A stretch of 64,000 nucleotides of DNA, taken from positions 5,332,001 to 5,396,000 of the forward strand of contig NC_059542.1 of assembly GCF_905220415.1 (NCBI RefSeq), written 5' to 3'. This DNA comes from Colias croceus (lineage: Eukaryota > Arthropoda > Insecta > Lepidoptera > Pieridae). Below the pieces are notes generated by a model. The model had not been told where the DNA came from. It did no database searches and saw only the letters and a program-made list of their open reading frames with translations. The translations under genes and the position numbers were made by a program. The number at the start of each line of letters is the position of its first letter. Positions within the stretch are counted from its first letter, which is position 1. Below, in pieces: positions 42,001-57,000 of the stretch.

Positions 42001-45000
42001 GCAGTTTAATAACTGTCGGGCTGTGACAGCGAAGCCTTTGTGAGGATAAAGGGACAATATACCTGTGGACACGTCATTTTTACTTAAAACATCCGTACTT
42101 TGTAAGAAAAAACAAGGCCAGTGCATCTATATGGTACCTAAAGTGGGTCGCAAGTGTCGCCTTGTGGTTTCTCACTAACCACTTTTCAGTTATATTTGTT
42201 GTTTTTGTTAATTGCGTATTTTGAAAATATGTTAACAACTAATTTAATTATAAACATTTATTTAAAGTCGTGCAGCTTATTGTAAAAATTACATTATATA
42301 TTTTCACAATTATTGTGTTTCACAATTATTTTCACAATTATTGTGAAAATATATTCAAAGTTATGCAGAAAATATAATAAAACGTACATTTGTATAAACA
42401 AACAGAATTAACTATGCCCATTACCAATTCGCAAAATCGAAAATTAAGGGTCGCTAAATTAAACTCAAATCATTGAATTAGGGTCCAAATTGGTGCCATT
42501 AAGTCTTACAAATTGTTCTTGTTTGTGTATTTGGATGTCACGATGCGGTACAGTGATTAGGGGCATACAGACTGCAGCCTGCATTGTAATTTGTGGCTTT
42601 AAAAACCAGACCCATTCAATGTGGAATCAGATGATCAGATATCACCCTATTGACATGAGGTATTTTTGGCATAAATGAATGCGCTGTTAATACATTATGC
42701 AGATGTATTTATGGACTCAATAATCTAACCTGGTGAATCATTACCTTATTATAAAGAGCCATTGTCAATAATCAAAGGGGTTTCGACAACAAATTTCCAT
42801 TTATAGAATTTATTGAACAATATATACCTGCGTATTTAATTAGTTTCATTTGTAATATTCTCAAATCTCCACGTTACCTTTTTATTTCATAGAATTATTA
42901 TGGAGCGATTTTAAAATAGCATTACTAAAATATTCAGCGATAAGTCATGGCGCGTAATAACGTGACAGAATTCACATTAAAATTGCAAAAATATCCAGTC
43001 AGCACCTTACCAATACATAAACGTCGTAGACGATGATACTTTATAGAGTACCTTTAAGGATGGGGTCACATTTTATTGGTTTTGCTGGAGGTTTTTATGT
43101 GTAAAATCTATAAAAATTTATCCCGTCCATAAAATTTACATTGTAAAAATCACATGCGGCACTTTGTGTTTTCATATGCGTAAAGGATTAATAAGTACAA
43201 TAACTGTAGCAAATGGATGATTAATTCCACTCGGATGATATATTTCGGCTTACCATAAATTGGGTTTTATGTCAGAGCAATTTTAACGTTCACATTAATG
43301 GCATGCTGTAAAAGTTATACAACCGTATCATAGGAATCTCTTATTTCGTATCGTTCATTGTTATTTTTTTAAGTATTAATTATTTGATGGAATAGGGAAA
43401 ATGAAAAATGTGTTTATTCTTAATCGAATAAATTTCAAATTCAGGGGCGTCGCTTGATGCTTAATATTTTTGATTACTTGCAACCGTGAATTATCATGCA
43501 CGGATTATTCCCAATAAAATATAACTCCACTTGATCGCGTTAAAGATGCTTAGTTCTTAGTTATTTTCATGAAACGTTACTAATTAGAGATTAGGAACAA
43601 AAAATAGCTGTAGAAGAATGGAATTAACATCAGAGGATTAATGAACTGTAACGATTGTCTGTGACCGCTAAACAAACGTTTAAAAAAGGTCTCTTATAAA
43701 CATTTGCTAACAAGTAATATCTTTTCAGATAATTAGAGTGAGCATGCTGACTAGACTAGTGACGATAGCACTGGTGGCAGCGACCTGGCGGCTCACCGAC
43801 GCCTGCTCTTGCTCACTAGAACATCCACAAACACATTTTTGTAACAGTGACTTCGGTAAGTTTACCTTTTCATTCAATCGTCTATTTTAGATATACGAAA
43901 TGTGACCAACAACCTAATTTCAGAAATAGTCATGCAAATATCTTTCGGGTACTAAACACAAGGATACATTGAAAGTAGATTTTATCAAAAAGTATCCATT
44001 ATGTCTTGTGTGTTACCTAATTTAAGTTGCGACAAAATTTGGGTCAAGCTTGTACAGTGAAATACCATATCCTGATAAAAGATTGGCGTCGATTGATAGC
44101 GTATTAACATTATGTTATCGTGTTTTGCATAGTAAGTGCGGAAGCTGAATGCCCAAATCTTTTAACCCTTCACCCTCCTATCTTGCAGGCAGATCTTGTT
44201 TCCCAATCACACTAAAGGCTCACGACATTCTCAATATTTATTTTATTACAAACGCAACTGGCGACATTTAAGATATTCCATCTGAAATACATCTGCTTTC
44301 GTATACTTGAAAATTCTTTTTTATTTAGCAGAGTAATTTCCCGTCTTTTGTCATTCGCGTTCCAAGATATATCTTGTCGAAAGGTATTTCTTCTTTGTAG
44401 AATTGCATTGCTATCTAGAAGAGTCTCATTATAGTACAACCCGGACATCTATTTCCTCGTAAATTGAAATTGTATAACGAAGCAGATGTAGAAAATCTTA
44501 CAAATTGAAGTACTGAACACTACAAATTTATTCTATTTCCTTACAGTTATCGTCGGTCGAGTACAAAGACTATTCAGAGGAAAAGATTTCTACGACGCTT
44601 ACAAAGTGAAAATTCGAAACGTTTTTAAAGTAAGCAATATTATTTATTATTTTTCTTAGTGTCTTCAATAAAAGAATATATCATTGTTGTTAACTTTTGT
44701 TTGTATAATGAAAAGCCAGCCTCAAAACAATTCATAATTTTAATTACAGGCAACTCCAAAGGCAGCTTTAGCTCTAAAATCAGGTCGAATATTAACGCCC
44801 TCTCAGGATTCCTTATGCGGAGTTAGCCTACAGCCAAGGGAGACCTATGTCATAACAGGTATTGTAAATTTGTAAATACATATTATATTCTTGAAATCAA
44901 TTCCATATATTATTTTCTAACGCATATCTAAGCTAGTTTCATAGACATCAATTTATAACAACGAAAAGCTTACCTAAAGCTTCACGTTAAGGCTAAATGA

Positions 45001-48000
45001 TAACTAACTGCACGCCATTACACAACAATCAACTTCCAATTTCCGTTAAATATTAACGCATTATGTCGAAGCATCAGCTAACAACTTTTTGAATTCATTT
45101 GACCATTTACCCTTTAACGTACGTAATACGACGACAAGACGTTGTTTGATGATAGCTCTTTGCTCTTATCATTATTCTAATGTAAACTTGAGCAAAATAC
45201 TAATAAGTTGAGTCACAGGTCGCGTGATGCACCTGCAGGCTCACGTGCAGCTGTGTGGCTACATAAACAAGTGGCGGGAGGTGACGCCGCGGCAAAGGAA
45301 GGGATTCCGACTCCTCTATCGACAGGGCTGCACGTGCAAGGTAATTGATGGACAAACTAATTATTGTACTAGTACATACGACTCATGCAGCTTTATAATT
45401 ATCGAAATACACGACAGTATGACCACACGAAGCGCGGTCGATTTTTTCATTCTGTTGGCCTTAAACAATTTTGTTTCATCCTTTATAATAAAAAGGTTGT
45501 GTGATCGTTTAGTTACATTGGTAATTATTACAAAGCTAGAAATGCCACTCAAAGTTATAATATGTATCCTTATTATCAACTACCTAGATGATAAATTGAA
45601 AGCAAGGCAAATGTATACATTCACGATAATAAAAGGATTTGGATAATAATTTGGAATAAAAAAGCTAAAACTTCATCCAAGTAACTCAAGGGATCTGACG
45701 CATGCTCACTCTTCAATGAAACAACAATATAAGTTTAATATTAATATTCAAGGCAAGCAGATATTATCCAATGTTATCTTTTGATTAATTATTTATGAGA
45801 CCAAGCATTTATGATAATAAGTTTAAAACACGAATAAAGCGAAATACGGAAATTCAACGCACTTCCCCAGAGCGTTAATAAACAAAACATAAATAAAGAA
45901 AACATTTCGAGTAATTACTCCTCTGTATACATGTTCCTGAACGAAGCGGTTAATCTACCTCAGTACAATAGGATTAAAATTGAAGTATTAAATAGAAAGC
46001 GATTGTGTGAACATTTCCTTCGTGTAAAATGAAAGCGATGACTTAATTGGAACCGATGACGACGTCAGGCTTATTGGATTCTCGTGTTAATTCCGCAAAC
46101 TTGTTTAGCTTTGCCTTCAATTACATTACGAGTATCAAGTAAACGAGTCATGAATTTTCCCGCTGTAGTATAAGATTCGTGTGCAAAACAGCTTAAGAAC
46201 AATACTATTAAGTTAATTTTCTTTAACTGCTTACAATTGACCCAGAAATGACAGCATTTGGAAATAACAATACGTTGCCTTCTAATGTTTAGTACTTAGT
46301 TTAACTCTTGGGTAATCGTGCTATTTGTTTAAAATAATATTACGGATAATAATATAGATTTCGAACTGAACATTACTCTTTAGTAGTTGTTTTATTGGAA
46401 GGCGTATCCACAGTATAAAATCATGAACTACTATGATCACGTATTAGTTCCACAAAGAAGATGTAATCATATTATAATGAACTATTATTTGCTAGATAAC
46501 ATATTACTATTTAATTCTATGTTAAAGGATTATACCAATCAATATATAAACCTTGAGCATCCAATGCAATATAATTATGATATATTATAATAATATAAAT
46601 GATATAATTTCAGGTACATGTGAACCGCCGAACAACAAAATCGCCCAACACTTGCGTGACGGGCTACGACGAATGCTACGAGCGACACGGAATCTGTCTT
46701 CATGACCGAGAGAGGCGGTGCAGGTGGACTAGGTAACTAATTTAGTTATTTATTTATATTAATTTACTATGAAATAGGATAAAAAGCTTGTTTATTTTTA
46801 AAGCTTTATTTTATAGGTACATTGATAATACATAGTGATAACCTCTACGATGTTTTTGAAATTAATATTGTAGATGCATAATGTAATCAATAACAATATG
46901 TATTATGCAGGATGTTGGTGAAAAATGTATTATTTCGGGATATCAATAACACTTACCATTTTAATAATTTTTATCATTTAGCTACTAAATTAATGTCATC
47001 TAAAGTGTGACATCATTGGAGGCATAAAATAAAGAATTTAGTTATTTGAATAATATCTATATTAAGTGTACATAAAAACCAAATACGATATACCTACGCA
47101 CTTTTTGCTTGCTCGAGTGTTGACAATGACTAATGCGAACTGATTTTATCATGGCTTCTAACCGATTATTTAAATTAGTTCTTTAACCTTAACGTGTGTT
47201 TAGCTTATTAAGTTATGAAGATATTTATATTATTTGATCTTAACATCAAAATATAATGCAATAAAATTATACCTTTGTGAAGTCATGAATAAATTATGTG
47301 TTTTTAAATCCCTTCTCATTGTATTGACTTATGGATTTTTTTGTTTGTTTAACAGAGCTCCTGCCCTCACGAGATGTCTTCAAAAACAACTGTTCAACAA
47401 TAACAGCACTATGACTTGATTAATCGAACGAATAACTATAGTACTAATAACTACCGTATATCTCGCCTCCACTCGATTGAAATTCCGGTGTTACCTTCGA
47501 TTGTTACTAATATTTATAGATTCAAAGTTATGTTTAAGCCAAATCTGAGATGACATGTTAGAATGTTTTACATTGTGTTAAGGTGAAACAAAACTTGTTT
47601 GTTTCGTTAATTATATAGAGCTTTAATAAGCTCGACGGAAGGCTAATATTGGATTTGGTTTTCTTTATTGTAAAATCGGAGAAAGCAGACAGTATGCATG
47701 TGGCTATGAATGTGTAGACGTAAAAATCGTGATAAATTATTAGATGCAGCGACGTTTTATATCAAAACGACACGAATTAACTGAACGCTATTACCAATTG
47801 TTATTCTTTGGAATATTTCCTTTGAAGATTCTTAAATTGTTATTTAGTCTTCACAGACAAATTGCTTAACGTTATTTTGTATTATTTATTGTAAGTTATA
47901 ACTATTTTAAGTTAAAGTATTGTAAATTAACAAAATAGTGATATAATTAGATTAGAATAAAAGATTAAGTTAATAGAGTTTGTTTTATTTATGTTGTAGG

Positions 48001-51000
48001 ACGCCTACGAAAAATATTGTTACATACTTACTCGTAGATGTCTAAGCGCTACAGTAACGCACGTATTATACAAGGCGCGATAAATGTGCCTTGTTAGCAA
48101 GAATATAGGTAACCCTTGTGCGTGAATAATGCAATATGAAACAGTAGATGAATAATAAATAAAAACTTACCATATCAGTGTGGTTATGATAATACGTTTG
48201 TTCAATTAGAGGGAAGTTCTCGCGTCCCAAGCGTCGTTGCAATTGAAGTAGATGACCGAATACCCATGGCCGATCCTAAAACCAATTCAATTACATCAAG
48301 AGTTGACCAAACAATACAACTTATAACTCGATTGTAAACTATTTGACTCTACAAAGACAACTTAAGTGAGTTATGTAGTTGAAACTTGTAACAACGTTTG
48401 CCTTTTACTCTATCGACCGCTACAAACTGCTCCTATTTATTAGCATAAAGCAACCCGAAGCTGACATTTCAGAATACCCCGAGGAGCGTGGTGATTTATA
48501 GCCACCTCAATCTCATATTTCCTTTTTAAAATGCATTAAACCTGCAGCTTATTACCTTCAGCGTATTTTACAGTAAATTTTCAACTACATAAGGGATTTA
48601 AAGTAAATTGTAAAGTGATAGGTATATTGCTACGTAATCTAATATATAAAAATCAATGCCACTTTTCGTTGTAATTCCATAACTCGAGAACGGCTGAACC
48701 GATTTCGATAATTCTTTTTTTATTATATTCCTTGAAGTACGAGGATGGTTCTTATGTAGAGAAAACGTTAATATGTACCACGGGCGAAGCCGGGGCGGAC
48801 CGCTAGTTTTGTATAAAAACACAGTCGAAACATAATGTAGCTCTATAAAGTACTGTTTCCTTGACATTAGAGTCGTCAACTAATAAATCATTGGTTATTA
48901 GTAGACGTTTACCAATTTTACGACCGAGCAATCAACGGTTTCTAATATTTAAAAGAATATTTTCTGTTCTCATAGAATAACGTAAATCTCGATCTAATAG
49001 AAAATCGGTGAGAGAGTAGTACCGATTTTTCAATTTATTAATCCATGACAGTTGGAACATTTATCATCGAGACGGTTGAAAAATCATCTCTAAAATAACC
49101 TTCGTCGAATACACTGTACGTTATGCACTTAACCTAAAAAATCGTTCGTGTTCGAGTGTGCAATGAGTTATCAAAGGCAACAAACTCTATTTAACACAAG
49201 GTTACAAGGCCCCGCACCCTATTTTGGTGTCGATCGAACGAGCAGTAATTACCTGGAAGTGATAAATTGAGTTTAGGCTGTTGATAGAAGGTACGCCTCC
49301 GAACTTGAGGCCCAAGAGTAGGGGGCGGTGGTCGGCACCAGCGTCGCGAACGTTCTGTCTCACCAACACGAAGTCCGGTCTATAATAAAAACGCAAGTCT
49401 AAATCTGCTCTTGGGACTCTGTCACTTTCGAGCAGAGATAGAAGTATATAGCAACAACCCCTATCGTAATTCTTATTATGATTCCCAAACCTATCTTATT
49501 GCTAATGCATGCATGCATGCTAGTTGCATGGGACAAATAATATAATATTGAGTTTGACTTAAAATATGGACTATCCGTAGAGCAAATTAAGTAGGTACAC
49601 AAAAAAATACTTCTTGGCGTTTCAGAACAGTTCAGCGTCAAAAACACTATAAAACAAAAAAAAATACGAAAGTATATTTGGTATGCCGTAAATATGGTGT
49701 CCAAATCGCATAAAATCTTTATTAACGATCTTTTAAAAATTAAGGAGTGAGATAAACTTTTATATGGCTGTTATTACGGGTTAATGGAAAAGGGGACCCA
49801 TAAATGAGACAATAAGAAATTAATGCTGAATTTTAATTAAATTATCCATTCTAGAATATTCCATAAATTATATAGTATACGTAACAACAATCTTTTGTAT
49901 TTTTTTCTTTTGGCAAACAGTCAGTTAAAACTCTCTAGATAACAATGCAGTTAATAATATTCTTCCCCAATCTCTCCTCTAGGCTCTAGTACGATTTTCT
50001 TGCCAAATGTTTTAAATAAGTTTTAAATTAATTGTCTGCCAGTGTTGACAAAGAATATAAACTAAACAATTGTAATAGATATTCTAAACTGTTTGTAGGT
50101 AATTGAAACATTTTTATTAGAACATTAAAAATTATACGCAAGTCGATAAATTAAAAAAATAATTTATTATTCACTAAGTAAGAGAAGTTAATTAAATTAT
50201 CCAATTATAAATTGCTCTATCCTCTCACAAGTGCACTGTCATTATAAGGTTTTACACAAATTGATACAACAATTGAGAAGACTTACTTAAAACATCTCGT
50301 AACTTTAGTTCCGCTGCGGTACACAGCCATAGACACGTTGGCGCCATCAGAGTTGGCTGTCACAGATATTTCCTAAACAAGAACAAAGACATAGTTGAAA
50401 ACTTATCTCTTAGAGTGAAAACTTTTCTCTTAGAATATCTTGAAGAAAATTAATTCAACTTCTTTTAATTAGCTCAGCAAAGCGACTAAGTAGTCATGGA
50501 AACTAAGTTAATTTACCTACTCTACGTTTCTCTCACTTAATGAATTATTTTCAGTCTATTAAATATTTACTGCCTACATTTTTTATTCGAAGGTAAGCTT
50601 ATTTAACATCAAAGACTTTCTTTTGAGGTATTACGGAGGATTCATGTTGTTTCAATCTTAGATTTTCTTTTCCAATAAATTAGCCTTCTTTGTGCTTCAA
50701 ATTGAAGTATTTCTAACTCGATCTAAAATGTTAATCAATAAGCTACTTCTTCACAAGAAACAAAACATAAAGGTAGTGAAATACGGGATCATAAATGAGA
50801 ATGTACAAACTCGGAATTCTGCTTGCTCCACGCGGATATCCCATTCGCCTGGCAAACGTCGACCTCGGAAGTATTTAGACCAATCAGTGTTCTGGTCATC
50901 CACAACCAGGAGCGTGACGCAGCGGTCGCGGTTGTAACCGCGGCCCACTGAGGCCACCGATGTTACACTCCCTATGTAAATGTTTATCATTGTAGTACTA

Positions 51001-54000
51001 CGCCATCAACATTATTTCAGACATCGCAGTATTTTATACCAAAATTCTAGAACAAATCAATAATCCCAATAATTTAACGTATCCACCAGTTTACTTATCA
51101 GAAATTCATAACATCTCCCAAATTGATCGCTAAACTTCACTTATAAATGTTTACTTATATCGTACTTCCATCACTTACTCCTAATTTATAAGGAATTATA
51201 TTTATCCAAAAAACATGACGTGGAAATTAAATCACGATTCAAAGAACTCACTATTTTAACTCACTATAAATACATATACATATATGTACTAAACTTCAAA
51301 AGAATTGTTACAGATAAGTAAAAAGATTACGCTTTAAACCAATGGGTCAAAATAAAAGTATATGTAGAGACAATGGAAAAAGACAACCTTTTTATTTTGG
51401 TTAAATCTCCCAGTAATCTTCTTTCTGAACAACATAATGATCCGGCAAGATGTCTGATGGCTTAAAAACCACCCAAAGCTTTTTGTACGTTTTGCTGAAA
51501 TTGCCTTCATTACCTTTATACCGGATAAGGATTTTGCTTTTTATCGAAATGTACAGTTAATTTATGCTGAAGCATTATAGCTTTAGCATAAATTAGTACA
51601 TTTCGATAAACATCATTATTCGAACACAGTGATTTATGCAGTAAAGTTTCTGCATAAATCATTGTTTTCAAATAATGTAAAATGTAAGTTCATAAATAAT
51701 GTTTTGAAACCAAACCTCCGATTTTTCACAGCAAACGAGATTCCGTCAGCCTAAGCCGTCAGCTCTGTGCGAATTACATTTCTTATCCGACACTGATTAA
51801 TCGTTCTCGTGTAACTAAGGCGACAAATGTTAGTTATGTAATAGTACCTACAGACAAACACCTGAATCCTGACAGGTGAAAATATGTTTAGTAATAAATA
51901 GGGGAATGTAATTCTTTTGCTACGTGAATTTTCTTTAAAATGTATTTCTCTACACGATACTGACTTCCACGATGTTGTTTACAATTCGGTAGATCAATGA
52001 AATATTATTTCCAGTTAACTTGAGTACCTTGAATTCCTTATCACATTGACTACGGAAAGTCATGAAGTTATATTATAGTTATATTATATAGTCATGATTA
52101 TATTTGAAGCAACTTACCTAGCAAATTAGCGCCTTGATCTCTTGCAGCGCCAGTCAGCGACTGTACCCGCTGTAGAAGAGACTCCCTGGACTTGGCTGGT
52201 GAGGAAGGTGCTGATGTTCCTCGAGACCCTCCACGAAGGTTCAGGGACAGGTCTCCGCCAGAGCCAGCGCTTGCAGCGCTTGCAGCGCTAGCAGAGCTTG
52301 CCGCGCTCGGCGTTGGTGGTGCCGCACCACTCCCGAGGCTACCACCTGTCGCTATACCATGTCATAGCATAGTATTGAAATTAAATGAACTGATTTTTCC
52401 ATTTTGTCGATAAGTTTATAATAAAATGTAAAATCACTGAACTGAAATTATAAACACTGATTTTTTTTTAATGTAATATAAACATTAACTAAATATTAAT
52501 ACATATTGTATTAGCTAGTAAAGTATCAATCATTTTAAAACCATATTTTTTACATTAAAGACACATATTATACACAAAGCCGCGCCCTAATGTATGGCAG
52601 TTGTTTTATTTTTCTATGTTATTACGTAATGTAATATATTGTTTAAGAATCTTATTTAAAACTGCTTACCCTGGGAGACCGGCCGTTGCTGCGGCTTGGG
52701 CTGGCTGGTGGTGGCCGGTCGGCCGGTGTACGGGTCCACCTCGCCCTCATCGCACTCCGACTGAAGGTCACCGGAGCTAAATCTGCGCAACGCCTCCGCT
52801 GAACTACGTGCGTACAAGGGACACGCACGGGAGGGAAACCGACACACACTATGTAGCCACTCATTGATGCCAACACCTACCTATCACTTTCTTTTCTAAT
52901 TTTATCTTATACTTCCTCTTTGTGTATTAACTATGAGTTCATCTACTGCTAAAAGCTTTTGTGCGGATATAACACTCACACGCTAATTCAATAGAAATTC
53001 AATTAACAAAATTTTAATGGAATGATAAAACGAACCTTAAAGTGAGGCAATTAATCTGCACCACAATTTATTAAAACTTTACAAAACAATTGCTTGGCGC
53101 TTAGGAAATAAATTTGAAAGCAATTTGGAGATCCACAACATTGATAGGGAGGAAGCACCATGCAATGACGATGGTAATTGGTATACTTATTGTTCGTGAA
53201 TTCTCCTTGGTTCTTCCCAGGCGACAATCAGTGTGGCTTAAATGTTCATGAGTGCTACACGGTATGTGAACAGCAAGGAACGTGAGAGGGATAATCCTTG
53301 TACCTGACTTAACTGTTAAAAGCTTAGGAGCTTTAAGACATAGGTGTTGAAATGTCATGTACAGTAAACAGACGACAATAAAGTCAGATACAAGGGTAAG
53401 CTAAGCTGTATCATCGTAGCGAACAGAATTACAAAGATTAGTAACAATGAATATCCAGACAAATTCTAGTTTTAATTACGGAATTAGCTATAATATGATT
53501 CAGCTTTTGCTTGGAGTAAGGGTTTTGGTCCGTAGAGCAAATCAGTAGCAAGCTGCATTTGGGAATGCGTAAATTAGGTATACGTACGAGTAGAATAAAT
53601 CACACGTACAATAAAATGTAAACCAATTTTTTTAACCATAACGCAATTCTTATATAGTAGGTATTATCAAATTAATGGAGATGCCGGAATTCCTAAGCTT
53701 AGATATTAAATCTCCACCTTTCAAATTTATTTTCAAGAAAAACTTCGTTAAACATCTCGACACTCTTAAACTAAAAAATGCATAAAAGTATTTGTTAAAA
53801 AACACATCTCATTTGTCGAGTGCTCTCGTTTATATTTTGTACGCGTTCTCGCAAACATTAATTTAACCCTGTTTATAAATTTATAAAGAATAGAAAAAAT
53901 TCGATCACGAGGCGGGACTTGAACCCGCATCCTTCGCGCCATTCCGGGGCGGATGCCTTACCAACTCAGCCACTCGTGACCCGCCTGAGCAATCGAATTT

Positions 54001-57000
54001 ATTCTATCCTTTCAGTTTTATGTGTCTTAAGGGACACACCGCGCGCCATCTATTGAGATGATTTAACAACCATCTCAACCAATATGAAGCACTTTTCAGT
54101 GAATACAATATTGTAACGATGGAACACGACCTTTTCTTGAATTTATATTTTTTGGTTTTTATGGCATTCAAATGCTTTATAAATATAAATTTATAAAGAA
54201 TAGAAAAAATTCGATCACGAGGCGGGACTTGAACCCGCATCCTTCGCGCCATTCCGGGGCGGATGCCTTACCAACTCAGCCACTCGTGACCCGCCTGAGC
54301 AATCGAATTTATTCTATCCTTTCAGTTTTATGTGTCTTAAGGGACACACCGCGCGCCATCTATTGAGATGATTTAACAACCATCTCAACCAATATGAAGC
54401 ACTTTTCAGTGAATACAATATTGTAACGATGGAACACGACCTTTTCTTGAATTTATATTTTTTGGTTTTTATTGCATTCAAATGCTTTATAAATATAAAT
54501 TTATAAAGAATAGAAAAAATTCGATCACGAGGCGGGACTTGAACCCGCATCCTTCGCGCCATTCCGGGGCGGATGCCTTACCAACTCAGCCACTCGTGAC
54601 CCGCCTGAGCAATCGAATTTATTCTATCCTTTCAGTTTTATGTGTCTTAAGGGACACACCGCGCGCCATCTATTGAGATGATTTAACAACCATCTCAACC
54701 AATATGAAGCACTTTTCAGTGAATACAATATTGTAACGATGGAACACGACCTTTTCTTGAATTTATATTTTTTGGTTTTTATGGCATTCAAATGCTTTAT
54801 AAATATAAATTTATAAAGAATAGAAAAAATTCGATCACGAGGCGGGACTTGAACCCGCATCCTTCGCGCCATTCCGGGGCGGATGCCTTACCAACTCAGC
54901 CACTCGTGACCCGCCTGAGCAATCGAATTTATTCTATCCTTTCAGTTTTATGTGTCTTAAGGGACACACCGCGCGCCATCTATTGAGCGCGAAGGATGCG
55001 GGTTCAAGTCCCGCCTCGTGATCGAATTTTTTCTATTCTTTATAAATTTATATTTATAAAGCATTTGAATGCCATAAAAACCAAAAAATATAAATTCAAG
55101 AAAAGGTCGTGTTCCATCGTTACAATATTGTATTCACTGAAAAGTGCTTCATATTGGTTGAGATGGTTGTTAAATCATCTCAATAGATGGCGCGCGGTGT
55201 GTCCCTTAAGACACATAAAACTGAAAGGATAGAATAAATTCGATTGCTCAGGCGGGTCACGAGTGGCTGAGTTGGTAAGGCATCCGCCCCGGAATGGCGC
55301 GAAGGATGCGGGTTCAAGTCCCGCCTCGTGATCGAATTTTTTCTATTCTTTATAAATTTATATTTATAAAGCATTTGAATGCCATAAAAACCAAAAAATA
55401 TAAATTCAAGAAAAGGTCGTGTTCCATCGTTACAATATTGTATTCACTGAAAAGTGCTTCATATTGGTTGAGATGGTTGTTAAATCATCTCAATAGATGG
55501 CGCGCGGTGTGTCCCTTAAGACACATAAAACTGAAAGGATAGAATAAATTCGATTGCTCAGGCGGGTCACGAGTGGCTGAGTTGGTAAGGCATCCGCCCC
55601 GGAATGGCGCGAAGGATGCGGGTTCAAGTCCCGCCTCGTGATCGAATTTTTTCTATTCTTTATAAATTTATATTTATAAAGCATTTGAATGCCATAAAAA
55701 CCAAAAAATATAAATTCAAGAAAAGGTCGTGTTCCATCGTTACAATATTGTATTCACTGAAAAGTGCTTCATATTGGTTGAGATGGTTGTTAAATCATCT
55801 CAATAGATGGCGCGCGGTGTGTCCCTTAAGACACATAAAACTGAAAGGATAGAATAAATTCGATTGCTCAGGCGGGTCACGAGTGGCTGAGTTGGTAAGG
55901 CATCCGCCCCGGAATGTCGCGAAGGATGCGGGTTCAAGTCCCGCCTCGTGATCGAATTTTTTCTATTCTTTATAAATTTATATTTATAAAGCATTTGAAT
56001 GCCATAAAAACCAAAAAATATAAATTCAAGAAAAGGTCGTGTTCCATCGTTACAATATTGTATTCACTGAAAAGTGCTTCATATTGGTTGAGATGGTTGT
56101 TAAATCATCTCAATAGATGGCGCGCGGTGTGTCCCTTAAGACACATAAAACTGAAAGGATAGAATAAATTCGATTGCTCAGGCGGGTCACGAGTGGCTGA
56201 GTTGGTAAGGCATCCGCCCCGGAATGGCGCGAAGGATGCGGGTTCAAGTCCCGCCTCGTGATCGAATTTTTTCTATTCTTTATAAATTTATATTTATAAA
56301 GCATTTGAATGCCATAAAAACCAAAAAATATAAATTCAAGAAAAGGTCGTGTTCCATCGTTACAATATTGTATTCACTGAAAAGTGCTTCATATTGGTTG
56401 AGATGGTTGTTAAATCATCTCAATAGATGGCGCGCGGTGTGTCCCTTAAGACACATAAAACTGAAAGGATAGAATAAATTCGATTGCTCAGGCGGGTCAC
56501 GAGTGGCTGAGTTGGTAAGGCATCCGCCCCGGAATGGCGCGAAGGATGCGGGTTCAAGTCCCGCCTCGTGATCGAATTTTTTCTATTCTTTATAAATTTA
56601 TATTTATAAAGCATTTGAATGCCATAAAAACCAAAAAATATAAATTCAAGAAAAGGTCGTGTTCCATCGTTACGATATTGTATTCACTGAAAAGTGCTTC
56701 ATATTGGTTGAGATGGTTGTTAAATCATCTCAATAGATGGCGCGCGGTGTGTCCCTTAAGACACATAAAACTGAAAGGATAGAATAAATTCGATTGCTCA
56801 GGCGGGTCACGAGTGGCTGAGTTGGTAAGGCATCCGCCCCGGAATGGCGCGAAGGATGCGGGTTCAAGTCCCGCCTCGTGATCGAATTTTTTCTATTCTT
56901 TATAAATTTATATTTATAAAGCATTTGAATGCCATAAAAACCAAAAAATATAAATTCAAGAAAAGGTCGTGTTCCATCGTTACAATATTGTATTCACTGA

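Larger units (their letters stand above)
34776..43728. other. Synapsin intron 7, fifth part (upstream of Timp)
   Basis: AT-rich. Contains the candidate small ORF at 36752, the tail repeat at 38719 and a repeated CACAATTATTGTG motif at 42304-42353. The Timp promoter and a 5' untranslated exon should be in its distal part, but I cannot place them. Confidence 0.4.

Noticed and set aside
42304..42353. Repeated CACAATTATTGTG palindromes
   Set aside because: Short local AT-rich tandem duplication; too small and low-complexity to support a regulatory call.
45224..45646. 140-aa plus-strand ORF
   Set aside because: It is Timp exon 4 read through its donor at 45340 into the intron; only the first part is coding.
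49506..49520. Short (ATGC)n run
   Set aside because: Simple microsatellite of a few units; nothing else unusual.
52192..52413. Plus-strand Ala/Leu-rich 73-aa ORF
   Set aside because: Antisense of the synapsin exon 3 Ser/Ala linker.
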